A DNA stretch of 64,000 nucleotides. It comes from Bacteroidales bacterium. GTDB lineage: Bacteria; Bacteroidota; Bacteroidia; Bacteroidales; JAFGXI01. Each line of letters begins with the position of its first letter. Within the stretch, counting starts at the first letter, position 1. Below are positions 19,448-28,027 of the stretch, piece by piece. Below the pieces are notes generated by a model, which searched no databases, was not told the DNA's origin, and saw nothing but the letters and a program-made list of their open reading frames with translations. The position numbers were made by a program, and so were the translations under genes. The DNA is taken from contig JAFGXI010000002.1 in assembly GCA_016936665.1 (NCBI GenBank), forward strand, positions 1 through 64,000, in the 5' to 3' direction.

Positions 19448-20474
19448 AAATAATTTCATTTTTAGGAATATCATTTTTAACAATCTTCCCGATAATTTTT
19501 TCTTTATCAGCCCACTTAAAACCATCTCCTGGGCTTAGCATATGTATGTCGTTTTCTGAAATAACATGCCCTTTGTATAAATCTACTTTAGATGCAATTG
19601 AACGCTCAAGTTTAATTTTTGAAGATGACACTGATTCGGAGATAAACATATCTTCGATACCCATTGCTTGATCGATGTTTCTTATATCTCTAACCATTCT
19701 CCAAACACCCTCAACGCCTAATGAACCAGCTTGATCTGTTCCCTTCATTTGCCGGTCTAACGTAATATGCTTTTCGATAATTTCAGCACCCATAGCTACT
19801 GCTGCAACCGGTGCAGCTATCCCGATAGAGTGATCCGAATAGCCAATTATATAGTTAGTGTAATGTTTTTTTAAATAAAGGATAGTGTTTAAGTTTATAT
19901 TTTGGTACTGAGACGGATATTCTGATAAGCAATGTAAGATCGATATATTACTATGCTGTTTTGAAATGACTTCCAATGCGTCGTCGATTTCTTTTTTACC
20001 TCCCATACCAGTCGATAATATTATAGGAATTTTTGTTTCGGCCATTGCCTGTAAAAGTGGTAAGTTTGTTAAATCTCTTGATGCGACTTTTAATCTATCA
20101 GGAGTAAATAATTTTAATAAAGTTAATGCTCCCACAGCTGTTAACGTCTCAACAAAATCCAATCCATAAGTTTTTGAATGTTTGTATACTTCAAAATGTT
20201 CCTCATCAGATAGCTCTAAATATGCTCTGTGCTCACCATATGTTTTACCAAACGAATGGGGAGAATCGTATACTTTATTCATGGCAGAGTCAGTGAGTTC
20301 TTCCTTAAGGTCCCGTTTTGTTAATTTAACAGCATCCATTATAGGAAGAGTTCTGTTAAATAGCTCATCTTTAATAGGTCTTGCAACGACATCAACTATT
20401 AGCTTGGCAATATCTACAGAGCCATTATGATTTTGACCAATTTCACCAATTATATATGTGTGTTTATTTTTCAT
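19428..20474 (-). CDS. NeuB/SpsE-family nonulosonate (sialic acid/KDN-like) synthase
   Basis: YIIGEIGQNHNGS, ILSTGMG, ILHCLSEYPS, IGYSDHSIGI, IEKHITLDRQMKGTDQAGSL plus C-terminal SAF domain. Start MKNKHTYIIG (20474) preferred over 20492. Confidence 0.92.
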   Translation of the reverse strand: MKNKHTYIIGEIGQNHNGSVDIAKLIVDVVARPIKDELFNRTLPIMDAVKLTKRDLKEELTDSAMNKVYDSPHSFGKTYGEHRAYLELSDEEHFEVYKHSKTYGLDFVETLTAVGALTLLKLFTPDRLKVASRDLTNLPLLQAMAETKIPIILSTGMGGKKEIDDALEVISKQHSNISILHCLSEYPSQYQNINLNTILYLKKHYTNYIIGYSDHSIGIAAPVAAVAMGAEIIEKHITLDRQMKGTDQAGSLGVEGVWRMVRDIRNIDQAMGIEDMFISESVSSSKIKLERSIASKVDLYKGHVISENDIHMLSPGDGFKWADKEKIIGKIVKNDIPKNEIIYAKDFE

Positions 20475-21216
20475 TCTTAATGATTTGTTCATGCATAAAT
20501 GTTTGAGCTTCTTGAGAAGATTTTAGCATTTCAATTAACTCTTTTGTATTTAAACCCGAAAATTTCTCATATAGCTTTTTTTCAAAATTAAAATCTTCAA
20601 TGGTATCTAATGTTAATCTGATATCATTGGTATTGATGAAATAATCAGGAAGGTTTAATAGTTTGAAATTATCAGTTTGTTCATACAAATAATTAGTTAC
20701 ATGTTCTAGATATAAGGTATCTGAAGTGCTCTCTCTAATTTTTTTTAAAGCATTAATTGTAGTAGCTTCAGTAAACAAACCCAAATGAGTTTTTATTGTT
20801 GGTCTTCCGTTAGGATGTTTAAAACTGATATAATCGTATTTGTTTTTTTCTATTTCATCGATTAAGTTAGGAATGTGACTGACGTCTAAAAAAGGATTAT
20901 CAGCACAAACTCGGATAATATTTTCGGCAGAGAAGTAATCAGCTGCATCAATAAAGCGTTTTAATACATTTTGTTCATCACCACGAAAAACCTCAATTTT
21001 CTTATTACTAGCAATTGTAACCAATTCATCATCAATTAAATTTGTTGTTGTAGCTAATATTATTAGCGCTTTAACCTCGCTTTTTATTAATTTTTCAAGT
21101 ACTAGCTCAAAGACCCCTTTACCTTTATAAAATGGAAGTACCATTTTATTTGGTAATCTCGAAGATCCTTTTCGGGCTTGAATAATAATTACGGTTTTCC
21201 GATTAGTAAATGTCAT
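20464..21216 (-). CDS. SpsF-like cytidylyltransferase
   Basis: VIIIQARKGSSRLPNKM and VCADNPFLD nucleotidyltransferase motifs. Confidence 0.9.
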   Translation of the reverse strand: MTFTNRKTVIIIQARKGSSRLPNKMVLPFYKGKGVFELVLEKLIKSEVKALIILATTTNLIDDELVTIASNKKIEVFRGDEQNVLKRFIDAADYFSAENIIRVCADNPFLDVSHIPNLIDEIEKNKYDYISFKHPNGRPTIKTHLGLFTEATTINALKKIRESTSDTLYLEHVTNYLYEQTDNFKLLNLPDYFINTNDIRLTLDTIEDFNFEKKLYEKFSGLNTKELIEMLKSSQEAQTFMHEQIIKNEK

Positions 21217-21225
21217 ATGTAAAAT

Positions 21226-22203
21226 CTACTTTAAATCCTCCCAATACCAGTCTATAGCTTCTTTTAATCCCTTTTCTAAACTATATTCTGGTTTATAGTT
21301 TAATAATGTTTTTGCTTTATCTACAGAGGCGTGTGAGTGAGGGATATCACCAGCGCGATTAGGGCCATGTTTTATTTCAATATTTGCTATATCGATGTCG
21401 TATTTAGATAATAATTGTTTTAATAAACTGGTCAATTGATTTAAATTGTTGCGTTCGCCAACTGCTGTGTTAAAAACTTGGTTGATAGCAGAGGCATTTG
21501 TTGAGGATGCTGCTAGCTCATTCATTTGAATCACATTTTTTATATAGGTGAAGTCTCTCGAATAAGTGCCATCACCATTTATTATTGGCGATTCGTGATT
21601 GATAAGTTGTTTTATGAACAAAGGAATAACTGCAGCATAGGCACCGTTTGGATCCTGATTTTTCCCAAAAACGTTAAAATACCGTAGTCCAATAGTTTCA
21701 ATATCATATATTTTAGAAAAGTTTTCTGCATACAGCTCATTGGCATACTTTGTTATAGCATATGGTGATAATGGTTTGCCAATGTTTTCTTCAATTTTTG
21801 GAAGAGCTTGGCTATCTCCGTAGGTCGAAGAACTAGCCGCATATATAAATCGCTTAACTTTTGCTTCTTTAGCAGCAAATAACATTTTTACAAATCCACC
21901 GATATTAATATCTGTAGTAGTCATAGGGTCGTTTATACTTCTAGGCACAGAGCCTAATGCTGCTTGATGAAAAACATATTCACACCCTTCAACAGCGCTC
22001 TGGCAATCTTCATAGTTTCTGATATCACCCTCAATCAATTTAAAATTAGGATTCGTTAAAAATGATTCAATATTCTTTCGATGACCCGTTAAAAAATTAT
22101 CTAAGCACGTAACCTGATTACCTTGTTTTAAAAAATACTCAACTAGGTTAGACCCTATAAAGCCGGCACCTCCGGTAATTAATATTTTTTTATTTTCAAT
22201 CAC
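21226..22203 (-). CDS. SDR-family UDP-N-acetylhexosamine 4-epimerase (WbpP/TviC-like)
   Basis: GGAGFIGSNLVEYFL, HQAALGSVPRSI, SSSTYGD, YAITKYANE. Confidence 0.88.
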   Translation of the reverse strand: MIENKKILITGGAGFIGSNLVEYFLKQGNQVTCLDNFLTGHRKNIESFLTNPNFKLIEGDIRNYEDCQSAVEGCEYVFHQAALGSVPRSINDPMTTTDINIGGFVKMLFAAKEAKVKRFIYAASSSTYGDSQALPKIEENIGKPLSPYAITKYANELYAENFSKIYDIETIGLRYFNVFGKNQDPNGAYAAVIPLFIKQLINHESPIINGDGTYSRDFTYIKNVIQMNELAASSTNASAINQVFNTAVGERNNLNQLTSLLKQLLSKYDIDIANIEIKHGPNRAGDIPHSHASVDKAKTLLNYKPEYSLEKGLKEAIDWYWEDLK

Positions 22204-22208
22204 TTTTT

Positions 22209-23180
22209 TTACTTGTTTAAGAATGGATGATATTCGATTTCTTTTTTGGCAAAAGGATGATAATCGCCATTTAATCCTACCGGTTTATTATTACGGATGT
22301 CGTGTACGATTTGGATACTTTGTCTGGCATCGTCGAGGCCAAAACCATTACCAGCTAGTATTTCTTGATAACTTCTGGTGTGTAAATCGGTAAAACCATC
22401 GGAGAATTCGATTTCTTTGCCTTCCATTAAAATAGAACGATAAGTGCGCATGCCTTTTGCCTTTAATTCATCTGGAATAGCATTGTAATCGACACTTAAA
22501 AACCAGCGAACTCTTGCTTTGCTAAACTCTAAATAGCCGGCAGCACGTTTAGGCTCATAGACATGAACGATATTTGCTTTAACATCGCCAAAAAGCCACG
22601 ATAACATGTCGTAAAAATGAACACCTATATTGGTTGCAATACCGCCCGATTTAGATTCATCGCCTTTCCATGAAGCAAAATACCAATGGCCACGAGAGGT
22701 AATGTATGTTAAATCTAATTCATAAATTTTATCTTTTGGCCCTTCTTCAATTTGTTTTTTCAAAGCGATAATAGAAGGGTGAAGTCGCAATTGCAAAATA
22801 TTATATAGTTTTTTACCGGTTTCTTTTTCAACCTCTGCCAAAGCATCAATATTCCATGGATTAAGCACTAAAGGTTTCTCACAAATAGCATCAGCTTCAT
22901 TTCTAAGAGCAAATCTTATATGTGAATCGTGAAGATAATTTGGTGTACAGATGCTAACATAATCGATTTTATTATCGGTACGTTTTAGTTTGTCTATATG
23001 ACGTTCGAAACGTTCGAACTCGGTAAAGAAATCGGCATTGGGGAAATGGTTATCAATAATACCTACACTATCATTTTTATCGAGCGCAGAGATTAACCGA
23101 TTGTTTGTTTCTGCTATAGCTTTTAAATGTCTAACAGCTATGTAACCTCCTAAACCAATGATTGCAAAATTTTTCATCAA
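22209..23180 (-). CDS. Gfo/Idh/MocA oxidoreductase, WlbA/WbpB-like (UDP-GlcNAcA 3-dehydrogenase)
   Basis: YIAVRHLKAI, DKNDSVGIID, YNILQLRLHPSIIALK, LTYITSRGHWY, ATNIGVHFYDMLSWLFG, KARVRWFLSVD. Confidence 0.88.
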   Translation of the reverse strand: MMKNFAIIGLGGYIAVRHLKAIAETNNRLISALDKNDSVGIIDNHFPNADFFTEFERFERHIDKLKRTDNKIDYVSICTPNYLHDSHIRFALRNEADAICEKPLVLNPWNIDALAEVEKETGKKLYNILQLRLHPSIIALKKQIEEGPKDKIYELDLTYITSRGHWYFASWKGDESKSGGIATNIGVHFYDMLSWLFGDVKANIVHVYEPKRAAGYLEFSKARVRWFLSVDYNAIPDELKAKGMRTYRSILMEGKEIEFSDGFTDLHTRSYQEILAGNGFGLDDARQSIQIVHDIRNNKPVGLNGDYHPFAKKEIEYHPFLNK

Positions 23181-23205
23181 GAAATAATTTCAAATTTTAA
23201 ACTTA

Positions 23206-23213
23206 CAAAGATA
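23206..23213 (-). promoter_or_regulatory. Candidate Bacteroidota -7 element (TATCTTTG) for the polysaccharide cluster
   Basis: Exact TAnnTTTG on the minus strand ~26 bp before the WlbA-like start, directly after the rny terminator. Confidence 0.5.
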
Positions 23214-23241
23214 GTTATTTTTCAGTAATACACTTCGGTAT

Positions 23242-23279
23242 AAAAAGAAACCGCACCCCTTGTTAAAGATGCGGTTTTA
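23242..23279 (-). terminator. Rho-independent terminator downstream of rny
   Basis: Minus strand AACCGCA...TGCGGTT stem followed by TCTTTTTAT. Confidence 0.75.
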
Positions 23280-23296
23280 TTAGTGATTTGAATATC

Positions 23297-24835
23297 TTAT
23301 TTAGCGTAATTTACAGCTCTGGTTTCTCTGATTACAGTAACTTTAACTTGCCCAGGATAAGTCATTTCATCTTGAATCTTTTTAGCGATATCAAACGATA
23401 GTGTTTCTGCATCTTTATCAGAAATTTTTTCGCTACTAACTATAACTCTTAACTCTCTACCGGCTTGAATAGCATAAGTTTTAAGAACTCCCGGGTGTGA
23501 AAGAGCCAATGCTTCAAGGTCTTTAAGTCTTTGAATGTAAGATTCTGCAATTTCTCTACGGGCACCAGGTCTGGCTCCCGAAATAGCATCGCAAACTTGA
23601 GCAAGAGGAGCGTATAGCGAAGTCATTTCAACTTCGTCGTGGTGAGCGCCAATCGCGTTACAAACATCGGGTTTTTCGTTGTATTTTTCGGCAAGCTTCA
23701 TTCCTAAGATTGCGTGTGGAAGTTCCTCACCGTCTTCGGCAACCTTTCCTATATCGTGTAGTAAACCTGCTCTTTTGGCAATTTTAGGATTCAAGCCCAA
23801 TTCAGCAGCCATTATTGAACATAGTTTGGCTGTTTCTCTTGAGTGTTGCAAAAGGTTTTGTCCATAAGAAGAACGATATTTCATTCTACCAACCAATTTA
23901 ATAATTTCGGGGTGCATGCTGTGAATCCCTAAATCGATGGCTGTTCTTTTACCTGTTTCAATTATTTCTTCTTCGATCTGTTTTCTTGTTTTATTCACCA
24001 CTTCTTCGATTCGCGCTGGGTGAATTCTACCATCGGTTACGAGCTGATGTAAAGATAAACGAGCTATTTCTCTTCTTACAGGATCGAAACCAGATAGAAT
24101 GATGGCCTCCGGGGTATCGTCGACAATAATTTCTATACCTGTTGCGGCTTCTAATGCCCTAATGTTTCGACCTTCTCGACCAATAATTCGACCTTTCATT
24201 TCGTCGCTTTCGATATGAAAAACAGTTACTGAATTTTCGATAGAAGCTTCTGTTCCAATGCGTTGTATCGTTTCGATAACGATCTTTTTAGCGTCTTTAT
24301 TGGCTTGTAATTTTGCTTCGTCTATAATGTCGTTAATAAGCGACATGGCATCGTGTTTGGCCTCTTCTTTTAGTGTGTCTATTAGTTGAGATTTAGCTTC
24401 TTCTGCTGTTAAACCCGAAATAGTTTCTAGTTGCTCGATGTGTTGCTTTTGAATTTTATCTAATTCTTCTTCTCTTGCAAGAATTCTTTGCATTTTCATC
24501 TCAAAATCGGCTTGAATAGCTTCGGCTTCTTTTTTCTTTCTTTGTAGTTCTTCTGCTTTTTGATTTAATGCATTTTCTCGGTTTTTAATTTTAGATTCAG
24601 CCGATTGCATTTTACTGTTTCTCTCATTGATGAACTTTTCGTGCTCAGATTTTAGTTGGAGAAACTTTTCTTTAGCTTGTAATATTTTGTCTTTTTTTAT
24701 GACTTCGGCATCGGCTTCTGCATCGTCTAAAACACTTTTTGCTTTTTTTGCTAGTGTTTTATTCCATACAAAATAAGAAACTGCAGCACCAATTATAAAG
24801 GCTGCCAGTTCTATTGATATACTTATTGCATCCAT
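23297..24835 (-). CDS. rny: Ribonuclease Y
   Basis: N-terminal TM and coiled coil, KH domain ([19 protein letters not shown]), HD domain (GLLHDIGK). Confidence 0.97.
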   Translation of the reverse strand: MDAISISIELAAFIIGAAVSYFVWNKTLAKKAKSVLDDAEADAEVIKKDKILQAKEKFLQLKSEHEKFINERNSKMQSAESKIKNRENALNQKAEELQRKKKEAEAIQADFEMKMQRILAREEELDKIQKQHIEQLETISGLTAEEAKSQLIDTLKEEAKHDAMSLINDIIDEAKLQANKDAKKIVIETIQRIGTEASIENSVTVFHIESDEMKGRIIGREGRNIRALEAATGIEIIVDDTPEAIILSGFDPVRREIARLSLHQLVTDGRIHPARIEEVVNKTRKQIEEEIIETGKRTAIDLGIHSMHPEIIKLVGRMKYRSSYGQNLLQHSRETAKLCSIMAAELGLNPKIAKRAGLLHDIGKVAEDGEELPHAILGMKLAEKYNEKPDVCNAIGAHHDEVEMTSLYAPLAQVCDAISGARPGARREIAESYIQRLKDLEALALSHPGVLKTYAIQAGRELRVIVSSEKISDKDAETLSFDIAKKIQDEMTYPGQVKVTVIRETRAVNYAK

Positions 24836-24894
24836 TTTGATATTTGTATTTCTATGTTATGTATATATTTACTTTGTCTCGTTACTATTTATAA

Positions 24895-25070
24895 AAAAAC
24901 CCGTACCTGACCACTAATAATTTCAGGAAAAATCCTAAAATAAATATGGAAGGGGAGGCCTTTAAAAGTCTTTGACTTCCACTGTTGACATATTATAAAA
25001 TATGATCTTGCAAGCAAGATTGAGGCCTGTCATTGACAACAAGAACTTTTCCCCTAATTGAAAAGTGTTG
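24895..25070 (-). ncRNA. ssrS: Candidate 6S RNA (Bacteroidetes type)
   Basis: ~300-bp non-coding gap between zapA and rny. Minus strand has nested self-complementarity (AGGCCT/AGGCCT, GGGGA/TCCCC, ATCTTGC/GCAAGAT, CATATT/AATATG, AAGTC/GACTT) and a downstream hairpin with a run of Ts. Confidence 0.6.
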
Positions 25071-25133
25071 ATTTTTCAAAAATTCAATTAATGGTTCAAA
25101 TACGGGAGTATTTTTGAATATTTGTAAGAACGT

Positions 25134-25424
25134 CTACTCTTTTAAAAACTGCTCGATATCTCTATTTATTGTCTTAACATCGTCGATTATACTAACCAAA
25201 TCGCCCTGATGATCTAAGTCAACTACTTTAGTTCCTAATTGAAGCGCAACCATAGCCAAAAAATCTTGTCCATCTTTATCTTTAAACACTTCTCTATATT
25301 TGGCAATCATTGCGTTAATATCTTTTGCAGCTTTTCTAATTTTCTCTTCGTCTTTCGCCTCAATTTTTAATGGATAAAACCGCTCATTAATGTTAACTCG
25401 TATGGTTAATTTTTCTTCTTCCAT
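25134..25424 (-). CDS. zapA: Cell division protein ZapA
   Basis: KLTIRVNINERFYPLKIEAKDEEKIRKAAKDINAMI ZapA signature. Confidence 0.88.
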   Translation of the reverse strand: MEEEKLTIRVNINERFYPLKIEAKDEEKIRKAAKDINAMIAKYREVFKDKDGQDFLAMVALQLGTKVVDLDHQGDLVSIIDDVKTINRDIEQFLKE

Positions 25425-25431
25425 TAAAACC

Positions 25432-25722
25432 TCAATTATTTAAAAGAGCTATGCATTTGTCTATCTCCCGCACTAAATCATTAATATTTGATTTAGTCTC
25501 GTCTATACCTTCTTTACCCGTTAAAGCTTTTGCATTTAATAAATGCTTATACTTTATTTCTAAATCTTCGATTAATAATTCTTTTTCTTTTACTACTATT
25601 TCCAAGTCTTTATTTTTATTCTGAAGTTCAGAAATTTCTTTCTTAGCCAATTTAAGTTCTTGCATAATTGCTCGAACATTTTGGCGAAGCCTTTGAATTT
25701 CTTCTTGATATATCTCCAACAT
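25432..25722 (-). CDS. Small coiled-coil protein upstream of zapA (ZapB-like by position)
   Basis: Long heptad coiled coil (LRQNVRAIMQELKLAKKEISELQNKNKDLEIVVKEKELLIEDLE), 7-bp spacing to zapA. Confidence 0.65.
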   Translation of the reverse strand: MLEIYQEEIQRLRQNVRAIMQELKLAKKEISELQNKNKDLEIVVKEKELLIEDLEIKYKHLLNAKALTGKEGIDETKSNINDLVREIDKCIALLNN

Positions 25723-25813
25723 GTTTAAAAAGACTTTAAAACAAAAGTATAAATTTTTTTTCTATATCACACTTTCTGTATTCCTTTGTGTGCAAATTCC
25801 CAAAAGAAAATAA

Positions 25814-27484
25814 ATGTTTAAAAGAATGAAGCGGTTCAATTGGATTTATATTTTATTTTTAACAATACAGCTTTCGGCTCAAAATCAGTTGATTGCCCCT
25901 TTAGATATTCCTTTATTTATGTCTGGTAGTTTTGCTGAATTGAGGAGTAATCATTATCATTCTGGGGTCGATTTTAAAACTAATGAGCAAATTGGGTTGC
26001 CTGTTTATTCTGTGGATGAGGGTTGGATAAGTAGAATTAAAATATCGCCTTGGGGTTACGGAAATGCTATTTATATCGATCATCCTTCCGGAATTACTAG
26101 TGTATATGGTCATTTAAATAATTTTATTCCAGAAATTGAGAAGTTAATTAGAAATCTTCAGTATCAAAAAAGATCGGAGAGCATCGACCAATATTTCCAA
26201 AAAGATGAATATAAGATTAATAGGGGTCAGGTTATTGCATTCTCTGGAAATACAGGAGGTTCGGGAGGCCCACATTTGCATTTTGAGACTCGTCGTACAA
26301 ATAATCAAGAGCCATTTAATCCGCTTAGCTTAGGATTCGATGTACAAGACCATCGACATCCAATTATTAGAAATTTAATGGTTAATTTTAACAATAACCA
26401 AAAAATTATTCCTGTAAACAGAATTAACGATAGCTTGTATTCGATTGAATCGTTAGTTGAGTTGCCTCAAAAATATTTACGTTTAAGTGTAGATATTATC
26501 GATTTTTCAGATGGTTCGCCAAATAAATTAGGTGTCAACGAAATAGAATTTATAGTTAATGGCATAATTATTTATACATTCAATATAGATCAATTCTCGT
26601 TCGATATTTCACGATATGTTAATGCTCATATTGAGTATGCGTATTTTAAGGAAAAAGGAACTCGATATCATAAGCTTTATACAGAACCAGGCGATTTATC
26701 AAATTTATATCCAATTAATCAAGATTTTGAAATCCCTTACGGCGAAGAGATACCATGCCAATTGAATATTGTTGATTCAAAAGGAAACAGATCGGTACTC
26801 AATTTTAATGTTTTAGCAAAAAAAGAGGAGGTGGCAAAAGAATCAAAAATAAAATTCTTAAATGATCAGTTAATCGATTATACGCAATCGTATCATATCA
26901 ACTACAACCATTTAATTTTAGATTTTGCTAAAAACTCATTTTATCGAAATTTTTATCTCTCGTACAAAGAAATTGCAGATTCTTCATTGACCGGCCATTT
27001 GATTTTTCAAATTCATAAGGATACAGAACCTGTTCATAAATACTTCAAAATGAAATATAAGAACCCTAATATTCAAGGCGTGGATCGACATAAAATTTGT
27101 TTTGCAGAAATTGAAAACGGGCAATTAAGTTATGTTTCTACAAAACACGAAAAGGATTATATTGTAGGATCTAGTCGGAATTTCGGTAACTTTACTTTGT
27201 TTGTCGATACTGTTGCTCCTAGAATTTCTTTCAAATCGGACATTAGGGTAAATGAAAGTAGAATTATAAGTTTTAATGTTGCCGATAATTTTTCAGGTGT
27301 TGATTATTATAATGCCTACATCGATGGAAATTGGGTTTTATTAAAGTATGATTATAAAAATAAAGCTTTATATTACCAGCTCGATGATTATTTAATGGCA
27401 AATGGGCAAGAAAGAACGATGAAGGTGCTTGTGAAAGATGCTTTGAACAATGCTTCAGAATATATTTATAAATTCATATATTAA
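25814..27484 (+). CDS. M23 family metallopeptidase
   Basis: RSNHYHSGVDF, GYGNAIYIDHPSGITSVYGHL, GGSGGPHLHFETRR; signal peptide. Confidence 0.93.
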   Translation: MFKRMKRFNWIYILFLTIQLSAQNQLIAPLDIPLFMSGSFAELRSNHYHSGVDFKTNEQIGLPVYSVDEGWISRIKISPWGYGNAIYIDHPSGITSVYGHLNNFIPEIEKLIRNLQYQKRSESIDQYFQKDEYKINRGQVIAFSGNTGGSGGPHLHFETRRTNNQEPFNPLSLGFDVQDHRHPIIRNLMVNFNNNQKIIPVNRINDSLYSIESLVELPQKYLRLSVDIIDFSDGSPNKLGVNEIEFIVNGIIIYTFNIDQFSFDISRYVNAHIEYAYFKEKGTRYHKLYTEPGDLSNLYPINQDFEIPYGEEIPCQLNIVDSKGNRSVLNFNVLAKKEEVAKESKIKFLNDQLIDYTQSYHINYNHLILDFAKNSFYRNFYLSYKEIADSSLTGHLIFQIHKDTEPVHKYFKMKYKNPNIQGVDRHKICFAEIENGQLSYVSTKHEKDYIVGSSRNFGNFTLFVDTVAPRISFKSDIRVNESRIISFNVADNFSGVDYYNAYIDGNWVLLKYDYKNKALYYQLDDYLMANGQERTMKVLVKDALNNASEYIYKFIY

Positions 27485-27494
27485 TTGATTTACA

Positions 27495-28022
27495 ATGAGA
27501 AGATATTTAAAATGGCTTATGTTACCGGCTATATTGTTGATATTAACAATGTGTAAAAAAGACGAGTGGTTTACTTTTACTATAACAGACTCTACAACCT
27601 TCGATATTACACCAATTACACCTATTGCATTGCCATATGAATTGCCATTGCCCGATATTACAACAAACTCTGAACAAGAGTTTAAAAACAACAACACTTC
27701 TGTAGGCTTAGTTAAAGAAATTAAACTTTCAACCTTAGATTTATTTATTCAAAATCCGGCAGATAAGACTTTTAGCTTTTTAAAAGCAATAAGTATTTAC
27801 ATTCGCACGAACGACGACGACGAAATTTTATTAGCGACCAAAACAGATATTGATTCTGATGCTAAAATGATTAGTCTAAATACAACAGAGGCTATTTTAG
27901 ATAAATATGTAAAAGCAGACTCATACAAACTAAGGACGGAAGTTACATTACGAGAAACATTAACTCAGGCGGTAACAATTGAAGCTAAAATGAAATATAA
28001 TGTAAAAGCAGATCCATTGTAG
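27495..28022 (+). CDS. Hypothetical lipoprotein
   Basis: Lipobox-like LLILTMCKKD; 10 bp after the M23 gene. Confidence 0.7.
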   Translation: MRRYLKWLMLPAILLILTMCKKDEWFTFTITDSTTFDITPITPIALPYELPLPDITTNSEQEFKNNNTSVGLVKEIKLSTLDLFIQNPADKTFSFLKAISIYIRTNDDDEILLATKTDIDSDAKMISLNTTEAILDKYVKADSYKLRTEVTLRETLTQAVTIEAKMKYNVKADPL

Positions 28023-28027
28023 TTATA

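Noticed and set aside
19448-19525. N-terminal extension of the KdsC-like ORF
   Set aside because: Overlaps the conserved SAF domain end of the NeuB-like gene; start at 19447 fits the family.
9870-23180. Polysaccharide cluster as a horizontally acquired mobile island
   Set aside because: No integrase, IS or tRNA boundary visible; composition looks similar to flanks. Variable O-antigen loci are common without such marks.
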